Source: Symsagittifera roscoffensis
Lineage: Eukaryota > Xenacoelomorpha > Acoela > Convolutidae
DNA length: 64,000 bases
NCBI RefSeq assembly: GCF_963678635.1
Contig: NC_087069.1
Coordinates: forward strand, 18,264,660 to 18,328,659
Direction of reading: 5' to 3'
Made by a program: the position numbers and the translations under genes
The notes under the pieces: generated by a model
What the model was told of the DNA's origin: nothing
What the model saw: the letters and a program-made list of their open reading frames with translations, nothing else
The model's database searches: none
Shown: piece by piece, positions 1 through 13,100 of the stretch
Layout of the letters: each line of letters begins with the position of its first letter
Position numbering within the stretch: position 1 is the stretch's first letter

Positions 1-958
1 CAAGATCAGACCAGGCACCGCCCCCCTCGTGAGTCCAGGGTGGCAGAGACGCATGCAGGACCAAGCCGAGTCACATCTGTAGGTCTACATGGGCTGATAA
101 AAACTGATATCATAATAAATCATGACGAATTCTGCTTCAATGGATAAAAAGGATTCGCACATATTGAATGGGTTTTTTTCAAGTTTAAATTTTTTTAAAT
201 AAAGCCTTGGACTCTTTAAAGCCCCCTTCCCCTCTGGAACCGAAAAAAAAGAGTTTGAGCGTGAACCAATAATTTTAAAAAACAATGAAACCAAATAAGT
301 AATTTTGTTCAAGTTCACAGAGGGGAGGATTCAAATTATCTGAGGGGAGGATGTTAACTTGATCCTATGCTCCTTAGAATCTTCAAACTGTTACTCTTTT
401 ATTCATTTATAACAATTTCAGTGAAGACATTTCCACTCGTGTGTTTCTACCCGACACCAACTCATTTGGGGAAGGTGCTGATACTATTCATGAAGAGGAG
501 AAGATATTTGTGAGTACAGTAGCGTGCCGAGATGTGGGCGGGAAGGGGGGGGGGTTGGGGTTGACTGCTTCTTTTTCAAATTCTGGTTGCTAAATTAACT
601 TTACGACATCCATTTTTGGCTGACCAACCTCAAAAACGTTCTAAAGGCACTTTCGGCGCCAATATAACTAATTTTGAGAGTATTTAATCCCCACCCCAAT
701 ACCGATTGAAACATTTGCTGGTAATTTTTTATGGATTTATATTTACTTTGATGCGTGTTAATTAGATTTAATTAGGCTTATTGACTATTTTTACTCTAAA
801 TTGACTTGGGTTGATTAATTTAAATGATTGCGGCTTGTTTAGGATCCTAAACAGCTGTACCACTACACCCCACGCAAACACCAGGACGACTATCCCCCCT
901 GCAACCACGCACACGGACCATACGGACTCAAGTGAGTTCTATCACGCCAAATACAACA

Positions 959-989
<31 letters not shown>

Positions 990-3123
990 ATACACACTTG
1001 CATACATACACACACATACACACTTGCATACACACACACACACACACACACACACAATAAACCGCTAAGTAGGTCAAAATTTCAAACTCAAAAGAAGTTC
1101 CCGAAACAAAAAAAGTCGTTTTAGTGCATGGTTGATTCAAGAACACTCTTATAATAGTTTTCATAGAAACTAGAGTCCTTCTCATAGTTAAATGTCATTA
1201 TTGCATTTGATATTTCTAATGAATATGCTGTACATTGATGTTTTGTTCAGATATTGGATCGATGAAATCACAAAACGCATTCATCAGAAGCAGAAAGCGA
1301 AGCTGGGGAAGAACTACAAGGCCAAGCCACCAAAACCCAAAAAACCAGGTATGAATATTATATAATAACCCTCGTATCAGCGTCAGAATGTAATCTTTTT
1401 TCTCTTCAATTTTTTCACAGAAGATCAAAATAATGCCTCTGATCTTGTTCAAAATCTTGCTGAAATTTTTATACTCGATCTGAAATTTTTATGCTCGATC
1501 ACGTTTACATTCTTTATTGTGGATTCTAATGAGATGCACTGTGAGTGGGCTTAAATTAGTTTTTTCAAGTTGGACAGGGTGAAACTTAAATAGAAGAAGA
1601 AACTTTAATTGAACTTTTTAATAAAGATGTCAAATAAAAACTTAATTTTTTGAGCTTAAATCAATGTTTTGTAGTCCTATAGAAGATATGCTTGATTATC
1701 ACTCCGGCTAAAGGGATTTAATTCTGAACATTTTTCTTCATTTTTCTCTTTAAACTTTTCTTGACGCGGACTAGTTTTTTTTGAACTCTAAGGAACTACT
1801 TTTAAATGTCGTATTAGAACCTAAATCACTTCTAAAAAGGGGCTTCAAAATAAAGCCACAATCGATTGCCCTTAAATGTTTCTTTGAGGAAATTGGTTAT
1901 GCGAGGAAACAAAACCCTACGCCATAATTCCTTCCCATTCTACAATGCCTAACTTCAAGTCATAATTTAGAAATGGCATTTGTTTTTATGTATTTTGGGG
2001 TATGTGTCGATTGATGTTTAGACTTAGTGATTCCGATATGATCAAGTGAGTGAAGGGATCTGATTGGTTGATTGATGATGATGCTCCCCCTGTTCTGTTC
2101 CAGCTCCCCCATTCGTGCGCAGTGATAGTACAGAGAGAATCATGCAGATGGAGACCAATTTGAAACAACTCATCAGAGGTGTGGTATTATATCCAATTAG
2201 TAACTCTGTCTCAGAAGAAAAATATTGGGAAGTTTTTGAATGGTGTAGTTTTTTCAAAAAGGTATTTTTTGAAAATTTCGTTTTTTTTTGCAATTATTAG
2301 TGTATTCTGTTCTATGTTAACTTTTCTAGCCAATTTGGTTTCAAACTATCGTTATTACACCTGCTGTTAAATTAAAAGTTGATTTTTCAAACGATTGAAG
2401 ATTTTACAAAAATTGCATTGGCTTAGGAATCTATATGCTCTGAAGGATTTTCAGTGTTTTTCATTTCTGTCTAAGTTAATTGTAATTTTTTTTTGAAAAT
2501 GGGCAAATAAGTTTTGAAAAAAATAAGAGTGTGTGATGATAAGAACTCATAAAACGGTAAAATTGCAATTGAACGAATTTGGAGGCCAACATCTAGTCAA
2601 GTTCTCTAAAAAAAAATGAAAAATTTTCGAGCCAGTTTTTCTCAACTGCGGAAATTTAATTTCAAAAGTGAAAAAAGGTTATGGTACAGTTTTCCGGTAA
2701 AGTTTGGCGCTGAGTGTTTTTTTTTCAGCGAATTCTGACTCCGTTGAGGAAAACAGATAGTGATCAGGACTGAGAGCACTATAATATGATACCACATATA
2801 CCATCCTATGTGCTTTCTTTAACGTAGTCAGAATTCGCTGGAAAAAACTACACTCTACGTCATAGTTGCTTAACAATTCGTTAAAATGTCGGAACAAAAA
2901 ATTTTACCAAAAAAAAACTCCCCATACATTTTTTTTCGTTTTCAGAAGACAAATGAAATTTTTGCGCTATAAATATATATTTTTTTCATCGTGTGTTTTT
3001 TTTTCAGACAACGAAAAGGCAGCTAGAATTGAGGCCAGACTGAAGGCATCCCATCTGGACGAAGACACCAAAGACGAACTCATGTTCTTGGGCCTCATGG
3101 ACTGTCTGCACTTAAAGCACTAA
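1..3123 (+). CDS. Unrecognised host gene, last six exons (3' part)
   Basis: Six exons read through with matching phases: 1-78 (reading frame from base 2), 422-509, 843-931, 1251-1348, 2104-2178 and 3008-3123 (stop TAA). Every intron starts with GT and ends with AG, most with a pyrimidine tract. Together they give about 180 residues of the C-terminal part; the 5' end lies outside the window. The protein is hydrophilic, with a Lys/Pro-rich stretch (around KAKPPKPKKP) and a charged, probably helical C-terminus ending DCLHLKH. I see no signal peptide, membrane segment or catalytic motif, and I do not recognise the family. Intron 3 contains a microsatellite and the last intron a fold-back repeat, so both tolerated insertions. 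I am fairly sure the gene is real because five consecutive phase joins agree; the function is unknown. Confidence 0.75.
959..1056. repeat. Poly-C run plus (CA)n microsatellite
   Basis: A 17-base C run passes directly into an imperfect CA repeat, inside an intron of the first gene. It creates spurious His/Thr/Pro-rich open frames on both strands. Confidence 0.95.
2712..2855. repeat. Fold-back/MITE-like inverted repeat in an intron
   Basis: Two arms of roughly 33 bp, sharing CAGCGAATTCTGACT and its complement, face each other across a spacer of about 75 bp. The element lies in the last intron of the first gene. No clear target duplication is visible, so the superfamily is unassigned. Confidence 0.6.
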
Positions 3124-3791
3124 ATCAACCTGTAGAAAAGAGCAATCATTATGATTGTTTTTTTCAAGTATATTTAATACAATTGATGAAAATTTGAAAG
3201 TTAAAGTAGGATCTTTGTCTTGCGCAGAGCGGCAGAAAAACTTGTAGGCATGAGACTATAGTCGTGGAACCGTCGCTCGCTCGCAAATAGCCTTCGGCTG
3301 TTCGTCAAAAATGTTCCAATATATGCCGAAAGTTCGATTGTTTGGTATTTCATTCGGATTTTCAATGATCTTGAGAAAAAAAGTCAAGATCAAGAACTTA
3401 CATTAGAACGTTCGGTTGCACCACGAAATGACCAGATATGGTACCATGATCGGCAGCGCATTAAATTGAACAGCATCATTGACGGATAATGATCCCTTAA
3501 AACTGCAATTACTTAACCTCTTAAATTATTAGGTATAATAGAGCGGGTATAAATTAAAAGATAAAGCGGGTATTTAGCCAAAAATGACCACAAAAAAAAA
3601 GAGTTTTGAATGCTCAAAAACGAGTACAATGGCTGAATGCGATGTCTCACATGATGGAATGGGATATGCCGTTAAGTAGCATTCAGAATCTGGTTCACAA
3701 GCTTAAATTATACACTACTAAGTATTCAAATACGTCATTCAAATAAGTTCACTCAATTGGAAAATCGGAATTACTTAATGTAGCCTAGTCT
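3124..3791. other. Intergenic DNA, no gene seen
   Basis: AT-rich sequence after the stop codon of the first gene. I see no open frame of note, no canonical AATAAA close to the stop, and no RNA gene. Confidence 0.5.
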
Positions 3792-4140
3792 TTATTGTTC
3801 CGACTTTTGATACGAAAGTAACGGAACATTTGTGCTCGGGGTGGTTTTTTTCTTCAGACAAATTTTGACTGGTTTAAAGATTGCCAATCGTATAAAGACT
3901 ACGACGTGTAAACGGAACATAATCCGTCTTAAAATCGTTCCAAAATGGTTGCAGGAAGCTTATTTGAAAAAATGATTTGTAACTAGGAGCAAAATTTATC
4001 ACTTTGTATCGTATATTGCGTGTGAGGGTGTTGGTTTTCACAAAAAATCTCAAATAAAAAAATATTCATTTCACTTCTAGTGAATTTTTTTTTCAAATTA
4101 TTACTGCCCCAAAGGCCTTATAAGGCAGTCGGAACAATAA
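3792..4140 (-). mobile_element. MITE with 14-bp inverted ends (TTATTGTTCCGACT)
   Basis: The perfect inverted ends TTATTGTTCCGACT bound a 349-bp non-coding element. Read on the minus strand it resembles sequence near 21228 (shared order: GTTCCG, CTGCC, a TTTGAGATTTTTT tract, CACACGC, TACAAAGTGA), so it belongs to a dispersed family. No transposase is present. The target duplication is unclear and the superfamily unassigned. Confidence 0.55.
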
Positions 4141-4169
4141 GTGACACTATGAATTCTCATGTGTTTGGT

Positions 4170-5030
4170 TTTATTGTGGAACCATGGAAGTGACTCTCTC
4201 GGTGTTAGTCGTGGAGTTCCAAACATCCGTTAAGCAGCGAACTGTTGTCAGTTTTGTTTCATCGGTATTCGACCCTATTGGTTTGGTGGCTCCCTACACG
4301 ATAGGGACCCGCCTGCTTCTTAAAGACATTTGGCATAAAACTGAGCAAAAATGGATTAATCCCTTACCAGAAGCGCTCCGAAAGCAATACATTGGGTTTG
4401 AGTGGCATTCAAGTATGTTTGTTTTAGGAGAAATAGCCATTCCCCGAGGCTTTTTCAGTAATCAAATCGATCAATGTAAGCTCCATATGCTTGAGGATAG
4501 CCTGCAAGATGTGTTTTGCGCGGTTGGTTTTCTTTGTGCCCGGTTTATAGAGACTCAAAAAACTGACTTTGCGATCGTTTTTAGTAAGCAAAGTCAGCAC
4601 CAATGAAAATTTTGTCCATTCCGAAACTGGATTTGCAGGCAACCTTGATGGCGTCTAGGTTGTAGGATGATATACTCCGGCCTTTTTCAATCAATGTAAC
4701 CCGCATCTTCTTGTGGACCGATAGCACCACGGTGTTACAATGGTTTCACTCCGTCGATAAAATACCAATTTTTGTCGCAATCCGTGTTTGTGAAATAGAG
4801 TAACTCACCACTGTGGATCAATGGTTTCAGGTGAAAAGTGGAAAAAATGCCGCGGACACTGGGACACGCGGAATATCGGTGGAATTTCCTTGAAGAAAGC
4901 AGTTGGGTCAGGGGTCCAAGTTTCCTTTTAGGCAATGAGTAGCATTTCAAACCAAATCTGGATGTTGTTGACGTATCGATTTTCAATCAGTTTTTATGGA
5001 CTGGGCTATATGTTCAACGAATTTCAACGG
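4170..5030 (+). mobile_element. BEL/Pao relic (reverse transcriptase to RNase H fragment)
   Basis: Translated pieces match the end of the BEL/Pao reverse transcriptase and its RNase H. They include [15 protein letters not shown], the LLLKDIW motif, a degenerate LHMLEDSLQDVFCAV (normally [12 protein letters not shown]) and [10 protein letters not shown]. They align with the same segments of the two larger BEL copies in this window. There are no LTRs. It is broken in several places and old, and abuts a Gypsy relic. Confidence 0.85.
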
Positions 5031-5039
5031 GTCGTAAAC

Positions 5040-8000
5040 TCACTTTGAAATAACATTCCGTGCACAAATTGTTATATACACGACATACTGTTGGCATCAA
5101 AGTGATCTTTAGATGAACATAAATCATTTGTAAATGTAATTCTAACAATCCTAGACAAAAACAATAGGGCGGTGGAATGGGGAAAATTTGCATTCTCTCA
5201 GATCGAAATACAATGGCTAGGTTTTAGGATATCGGGAGATGGAATACGACGGTTGGTCGGTAAAGGTAAAGCAGACGCTGTCAAAAGCCTTCCAATGCCC
5301 AAGAACATTACAAATTGCATTTTTTTTTCAACTCGTTCAGCCGGTACGTAAAGTTTGTCCGAACTTATTGTCTCTGATCTCTCCACTTAACCCCTTATTT
5401 GAACAGAAAATCATGGAATAATAGCCATTCGATAGCTTTTAAAAAGTTGGAGTCTGAAACTTTAAATATTACAGAAAACAGCCACTTTGACATTAAAGAA
5501 AAAACGAGATTAAAAACCGACCCTTCCCATGGTGCAACTTTGGAACAATTTCAAGGGGGCAGCAGAGAACAATTGCATTTGATTCAAGATTTCTAAGCAA
5601 TCACGAAAAGAAATATTCCATCAATGATTTTGAACTGCTGGGCTTATTGTGGGCCTCAGAACAATTTAGGAACAATCTAAACGGTGCAGATTTCGCAAAA
5701 AACCATAAAGCACTACTTTCGGCTCTTTCATCAAATCTTAGTAGAAAAAAATATGCTATGCATAGCAGACAAACCCGTTGGGTAAACAGAAAATCACTTT
5801 TTACCTTAAAAGTTTCTCGTATACCAGGCAAAGACATGGGTTTTACCTATCTTTTATCTAGATAAGTGATAGCCCTCTCCTTCTCCCTTTCTTATTACGA
5901 CGAAGAGTTTGTAGTTGCTTCAGTGGACAGAATTCAGAATATTTTATCTAATAGAGATTGTTTTAACCCTGTTTAAATAAATTCTGTAGATAGACCGTCG
6001 TTCGCTGTGAATACAATCACATTCATTAATAGTTATATCCCGTCGGTAGTTGAAAGTTCAAGCGATCTGATTGGTCAAGATTCCTATAGAAGCTCTTTAG
6101 CTTTTTTCAACTATAAAATTATTGCCGCTATCATCTCTTGTATTGCTCAGTCAACAAAAATTGAAATATTTTTCATAACAAAGCAGAAAATTGCTCTTCA
6201 AAATGCTTACCTTAGGACAATTCTAAATTCAATTATATAAGCATTACATCCTCGGATAAGGTCCTTTTATATTTTATGATACAATACAATTACTTAACTC
6301 CCCAAAAGATGAAATCCATCGGACAGAAAGGATGGACAGAGCTACCGGTCCACTAGTTATCATAACGGAAAAACGGAAGATCTCAATGAAAGTCAAAGAC
6401 GACTACGTACGACCATGTAAACATCCTGAAGAAATTTGAATCGTAACTGAAGCTACCCAACCCCCCTAATTCCAGAAGAGGACTGTTTAAAGAAACTACT
6501 CCAGATAATGACGAGGGATGAAAAAATAAATTGGGACTTAATCCTTACAATCGAAAACGGACGACCAATGGTCATTCAAGGAAGTTAGATGAAAAATTAC
6601 GAAAAAGGTCTCCAAGTGAACGCCGACCTCTTTTCTTGGATAATAAAATAGATGTGCCAGCAGCCACTTGGGGAAAAAAATTTAGCTCCATGTTACACGA
6701 GATACATCCGGACCAATTTGAATGAAGTTCTTGGCCGAATATACCTGGTGGCCTCATATCTTCCGAGAGATATATCATCACGGGAAGTCATGTAATCAGG
6801 GCCTGAATTCGGTAAGATCTCGATACGGATCATACCACAAGCTTCCCACGTTAGCGTTCGCGAACGAGGAAATAAACTTAGACTTCGCAGGACCAATTTT
6901 TGTTTTGGTGAACAAAAAAAAATATATTTTTCTTTGAGTTGATCTTTTTACAAAGTTTCCCTCGGCGAAACTTGTCAACAACACCACATCAAAATCTATG
7001 TCAAATTCTTCGTACAATTTTTTTTTGTAAACGATTACTGTCATCTTCACGGATTTCCATAAGAATTAGACTCGATCATGGTTCTTGTTTTTTAACCCAC
7101 CGTTTTAAATCCTTTTGTAAAAAAAATCAACATCGAAAGCACTTTCTGTACAATTTGTGATCATAGATCTTAGGAGCTTGTGGAAAGACTTCTATATACC
7201 GTTAAATCTAAATTATCGATAATTTCATTCGAATCACCAAAACCTTTGTGAATTTCTTCGATCGAAAATATTATTGGGAACCTCAGCATAACAAACAATT
7301 GTCAATCGCATTACCCCCTTTGAGAAAAACGGCGAACACCAGATGGAAAAATCTGATTTCCTTTGATTACCGTTTAGATAAAGGAAAGTCTTTTTTAACT
7401 GACCATCGGGTTAGAAACTGGGAACTGCTAGATGAGGCGGAAGACGGCTAACTGGACGCCGACACGGAGATGCAAACAGCTTCAGAGGACAACTTGCCGC
7501 TAGCTCTCACACTTTCAAGGACTTACGTGACGGAAACCCATAGCCCGAGCAAAGTCAGCAGGCACACTAAAAACTAGCCTCTAAGGCGGCCAACAGAAGG
7601 TCGGCCAACAGAAAAAAAATGCGGACCCTATTTAAACCTGGTGAAGGATAACGTCACTGATTCTTCTGATCATACAATAACGCTCGACAATGGCCCCAAT
7701 TAACGTAAATCGAACTTGGTTTTCAAAGGAAAACTGCTTGACGGCCCCAAGAAACCCGTCACGAACCCTGCACCCATTGGGCATAACCTAACCTTATCTT
7801 CGAGTTTAGCAGGGAAGAGGAAATTATCACCACCGAAGAAGACCATCGGTAGGGACCAAACTCAACTGAGGCAGGGCACTACAGGATTGGTCACTCCTTC
7901 TCGAGTTTCCGTGCTACCGACAGAGTCAACAATTGCACACGACTCACCGTGAAATACCTCAGGTTCCTTTTCATCTGTAAACCTTAACTCTTGGGATGGG

Positions 8001-8700
8001 ATAATCAAGGACTACTTTGATGATATGTCAAATATTAACTTGCCGTTCAGACAGCGAGCCGGGTCGGGACCTAACCATTAGTTAAACATTACAGGTGACG
8101 ACCATATACGCACAATGCTCTCTCCTTCTCCTGGACCCGCAGAACACCCCGTAGACCTGGAAGCTCCCTAATCGGTGACGAGAGAGTGATCAGAAAAGAA
8201 CCCGATACTCTTAGACACTACCCCTGTAGAACCTTCCCCAGCGGAGTATCAACCAAGGTCGTCGAGACCTCGTAAAACTGTGGGTCCACCCAAATTCTTC
8301 GGCGAATGAAGATACATAGATAAAGTCCTCGAAAAATAAGGCCCGCTTACAGAAGTTATCACGTTAGAGGACGATCCACATACTTCCCCGAGGGCAAACG
8401 TTTCTTTTAACTCACCTTAAGATTTCCCTACGATACTTGCAGATGTACCTTCGCAAACCACTTTGGTCGCCGAAACTGCTCTATCTTGGTCCTCACAAAA
8501 ATCCACCACACCGGGACGAGCCAGCCATATCCCGATCCAGACTATACTGGCAATTTCATCATTCGAATCCACTCCCTCGCCTCAACATACAGCAGATTGA
8601 AGATTTAGACAAAACTAGCGAAATTGAAGATATAGACAAAACCAGCGAAATATCCTCTACAATCGATTCAGATCTGAAACATCGACCTAACGAATTTAAT
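5040..8700 (+). mobile_element. Old Gypsy (Ty3-like) relic
   Basis: Remnants appear in Gypsy pol order: the end of the reverse transcriptase (EIQWLGF, near 5200), RNase H (EKKYSINDFELLGLLWA, near 5610; SRQTRWVNR, near 5770), an integrase zinc-finger region (HPDQF to TWWPHIFREIYHH, near 6700-6780) and the integrase core start (INLDFAGPI, near 6870). Downstream low-complexity frames to about 8700 resemble the long integrase tail of the Gypsy array at 43-57 kb, so the two are probably of one clade. There are many breaks, no recognisable LTR pair, and the right boundary is uncertain. It is ancient. Confidence 0.8.
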
Positions 8701-9739
8701 TAAAAATTCAATTAAAACTCTCAGGACTTTATCAATTTTGTATACTGTTGAATTCTATATTCTTTCTTTTTAGCTTGCCTTTATTATTTTTCTATATTGC
8801 TCTGTACATATTAAATGTAAATCTCGTAGTTTAGATTTGTTTTTTTTTCAATCGAGACACCTCTGTAAGTTCTGTATATTCACCCATGTAGATTTGAACG
8901 TTCCAAAATTTCAATTGTAGATTTCATTTTTGCTTGCTGTTCTGTTACTCGCTTATGATGCAATAAAATTTCTTCCTACTTTGAAAGGGGAAATGGGTGC
9001 ATATAGAATTAGTTTTAGTTAATTGTAGTTTTTGAAATTTTTCCGGTAGGAAATGTTGTGATTTGTTTTTATGATTATATCCTTATGACTTTCGGTATTG
9101 ATTAGATACCAGTCAACACATCGCATGAATTGACCATCGGTTGATCACTGTTAGTTGGTGTTAGTTTTAGAATAGAACGTTTTAATTCACACTTCATTTT
9201 ACTTCTTTTATTCTGCTTAGTAATTGTACTTAATCTGTACATACATACCTAGATTAATAGAACACTTTATTAGCGTCCTTTATTTCCGAAAATGTTCCAA
9301 AGTTTGAAATCTAAAAATTTGGCAATTTCGAATCAAACAGGATTCATTTTAAATCAACTTTCAAAGAAATGCGATGTCTGGCTAGTAGATGCCTTTTTTG
9401 TTAAGGTCTTTGAATAGTTTTTGTCTTTATCTGAGATAAAGCTTGATTTTTGAAACTCTTCAATGATTGAAATTTATCTGGTTAACAAATTAACAAAAAA
9501 ACTAGGATTTCTACCCCTTAGGTAGCAACTGAAAAATCTCCAACCCTGGAAATAGAAACAATTAATAAGCATAAGAGCTTTCTATTGAGAATCATAAATT
9601 TGTTGCATTCTGATTGGTCGAAAATTGGAATAACTAAGTTTACATATTAATCTTGCTCGCATTCTTGAAAAAGGGGTGGTGCAGATCCATTTCAATAATG
9701 ATACAGTTCTAATTTAAATTAATAATTTTGATTTGCGGA
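8701..9739. other. AT-rich intergenic DNA
   Basis: Nothing coding is seen. It separates the Gypsy relic from the convergent 3' end of the ARM-TIR gene and may include that gene's 3' flank. Confidence 0.5.
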
Positions 9740-10192
9740 TTACATAATTTGACAGTATCGTTTGTCTTTATCTGAAAGTTTTGGAGATTTTGTCAATTTT
9801 GAAGCTTGATTCGATCCATCTTGTTGCGATGAGTCATCATCAACTGATGACGTAATCGTATCATCCCTCCCTGTTCCTGCCTCATCGAAGCTATCATTAT
9901 CAGATAGACCGTAAATACTTTTCACATACTTCTGCACTTTCGGGAAGTTCTGTCTAAACTTCTGTGTATCGAACATTTCGTAATAGAGTATACCCGAAAC
10001 CATGAACCGAAGCCACCCGCTTGTGGGGAAGAATCCTTGTTGGGCGATGATTGGTATGAGCGGTTTGTGTAGTTCGAAGCTGTAAGTGGCTTCCGCTTTG
10101 CAGTTATGGCTGATTCGGTATTGCTCTGACAAACAAATTATGACGGCGTACGCGTTCTCAACCGCCTCGGCCATTCTTTCGCAGAGGGATCC
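9740..10192 (-). CDS. ARM-TIR gene exon 7: second half of TIR, acidic tail, CaaX
   Basis: The acceptor TTTAG|GGATCC in phase 0 continues DVDRMQ into [38 protein letters not shown] follows, with the candidate catalytic Glu878. [18 protein letters not shown] completes the TIR. The remaining roughly 75 residues are polar and acidic ([10 protein letters not shown]), ending KDKRYCQIM and stop. CQIM fits a CaaX box with Met at the end, which favours farnesylation, and basic residues precede it. Confidence 0.85.
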   Translation of the reverse strand, partial: GSLCERMAEAVENAYAVIICLSEQYRISHNCKAEATYSFELHKPLIPIIAQQGFFPTSGWLRFMVSGILYYEMFDTQKFRQNFPKVQKYVKSIYGLSDNDSFDEAGTGRDDTITSSVDDDSSQQDGSNQASKLTKSPKLSDKDKRYCQIM

Positions 10193-13100
10193 CTAAACAA
10201 CAACAAGATTTGCTCTCTTGATAATAATAAGTGCTCAGGATCAATCCGCACGCAATCATCAAACTTCTTTGTGAAATTGACTGAACCAAAAAGATGCCAC
10301 GCATAAAAATTTTTCACTTTCTTTGAAAGTCGGGACAACAACAATGATACAAAACGGCGATACGCTCCGTGAAAAAAAGTACCACATGATCAAAAAAAAT
10401 TATACATAGCCTCCCGGGTTGACCTCCATAAACCGAAAATGCTTATCTTACATTTCCCCGCATCGAAAATGCTTATCTTACAATTTCCTACATCAAATGT
10501 ATGGAAAAATGCTAATCATACAGTTTTCCAATGATAACAGCTCAATTGTGCAATCTGACCTATGCAGAAATGTCAACTTTTAAGGCCACTATCGGACTAA
10601 TATATGAGATGACTGGGTCGGAAAACAGCCAATCGATGACGCCGAAAAGCACATTACTGCCCTATTTTACATTGTAAATCAGTGCCGTTTTCTGCTTCAG
10701 AGCGCCGTAGCTTGGCTGACTTCTGACCCAGTCATCTCATATATGATTCCGATGGTGGCCTTAAAATTTGATATTTTTGCATTTCGTGTAGAAGTTCTGA
10801 ACTTTGATCAGAAATCCAATCAGTGAACTTTAATTACGTATGTGTTGAATATTTTCTGTTTTCTCGCACATGTGAAATTTTGTTTTTTATAGGAATTGAA
10901 TTTATTCTGATGACAGAACTTGCTTGAACTTGTGGATCACAACTGGAGTATGTATGCTTGGAGAGTGTTTCCAACAACTCCTCCCTTATGGTTTTGGTTC
11001 AACTAGGAGTAGGCTTAGGAAAATGTTGCTCTCTCAAGAGTTGAGGAGATTCGCCTACAGATAATGAAGAGTTTGAGGTTCCAACCTCTAAAACCCTCTG
11101 ATTTTTCTGTTGGTTCTCTTCTTTGTTCAGAGATTGCACGTCTTATGGGTAACTTTAAACGCTAATTGAGCCTCATTTGAGTTTTCAAAAAATGTTTATC
11201 TTACCATTTCCCTACATGAAAAAATGCTTATCGTACAATTTCCATATGTGAAAAATGCTTGTCTTACAATTTCAATCTTTGATAAAATGCTTATCTAACA
11301 ATTTCCATATATGAAAAAATGTTTATCCTACAATTTCCATATTTGAAAAAATGTTTATCCTACGATTTCCATATATGAAAAAATGCTTGTCCTAGAAGTT
11401 TTTTTTTACAATTTTCTGAGTCTATGAAACTGTAGGAAATTGTAGGATAAGCATTTTTTCATATATGGAAATTGTAGGATAAGCATTTTTGGTCAACCCG
11501 GGCTATATAATTTCAGTTTACGAAAAATTAGAAAAGTAGAAGAAATTACAAAATATTCAACTACTTCACTAGATTACTCAAATTTAACCTCCAGTCGCTC
11601 AAAAAAAAAACAAAAAAAAAGATTTTTCTTTAAAACAGAATTATTTTTGGAACTTGAAATACCACTCGAACCACGAAAAAAATAGCTGTTCTAGTGTCAT
11701 TTTATTGGGATGTATGGAAAAACTGAAACTATTGGGTTATGTGGAATTATCCCAAATTTTTACACAGAAGCGAAGCTGCGCTTCGCACACACGAGTAAGA
11801 AAGCGGCAAAGTTCTTGGAGCTTTAAAATGCATAAGAACTGAATTTTGCAATTAGAAATTTGGAATGTAGCACTAGAGGCAACCACACTAGCTTTGCATG
11901 TATTGAATTAGAATATATTAAGCCAAACTGCATATAAATTATGCGTTTCACAAACCTCGCGAAGTATATGGAGTTGAAAAAATTCTGAAAACCAATGTTA
12001 CTTATTGTAGTTCGAAGTTTTTTCGGTTCGAATGAAGAATTAAAGAAGAATCAACATGCTATCAAAAAAAGCAAGCTAGGTTTTCAACACCGCCAAAATT
12101 CAGTATCAACAATTTTATCAAATTTCACTAATATTATCAAATAAAAAATGAAAGAGAAGGACTGGGTTTAAAGTCCAACCAAAAATCCTTGCAAGTCGGT
12201 CTTAGTGGTAAACAAACTCCAGAGGCGATTTTAGGATTTTCTCGGAGGGTGGAGGTATTCAAAAATTTTGTGGACGTTTTTTTAGGTCGTTCAAATTCAT
12301 TTTATGAGCACTCCAAAGTTTTTTGAAAAACAGGCCAAAAAAGACGTTTTAGGGCGCTTTTTGGAAAATGTTGACCAGAAAAACTGTTTTTTTTTGGAGA
12401 GCGCTCTCTCTTCAAAATTAGTGTATCTTGGGGCCAAAGGCGGCTTTTAATAATATTTGGAGTCAGTCAGCAAAAAATGGATCTGGCGACCTTTTTAGCC
12501 GGTAGGGGCAGAATCCTTGAGAAAGGGGGGGCATGTTCCCCTTAAATCCGCTACTGAAACAACCCATGAAAAAATCAGAACACTTTCATGTCAAAAACAG
12601 TCATGGAATGAGCAAAACTTTTTTTGCACTTTTTCTGCACGTTCAGGGGGGAAAATCCAGTCTCCTATAACTTAAAAAAATGTTTTCTTTAAATGAACGG
12701 CTTGCTTTTGAATGTTCTAATCGAATCACAAAACACTTTGAAAATGAAGTTGTAGGGTTATTGGTTTGAATAGAAGCTTTTCCTCTTTTTTTCTCATCTT
12801 GCGGACAAGTATAAAGTTGAAGTGAATAGAAAGCTGCAAAAAATCTTTTGCAAATTTCATAAAGGATTAACAAACTTTATCATCGGTAACATCGGTAACA
12901 TCGGCCATAAACATCTGCATAACTCAAAGCAAGCTGCAAAAATGGCCAGTATTTGTCCTTGAGACACATTGCTCTTTTTAAAGGTCAGCCTTAATCAAGG
13001 CTGAACCAAATTAGAGCGAAGAGACGGTTAAAATAGGTTTTGGGGGGTTCGAACCTGGTTACGGAGCGTCCCATCAAGTTCGGGGCATATTTGAGTTCTA

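Noticed and set aside
811-1185. Open frames on both strands over the CA repeat
   Set aside because: They are translations of a poly-C/(CA)n microsatellite; only 843-931 is a real exon, in a spliced frame.
10413-11502. Regularly recurring ATGCTTATC motif considered as a CRISPR-like array
   Set aside because: Spacing is irregular, the motif occurs in both orientations, the genome is eukaryotic, and the terminal inverted repeats explain it as a MITE.
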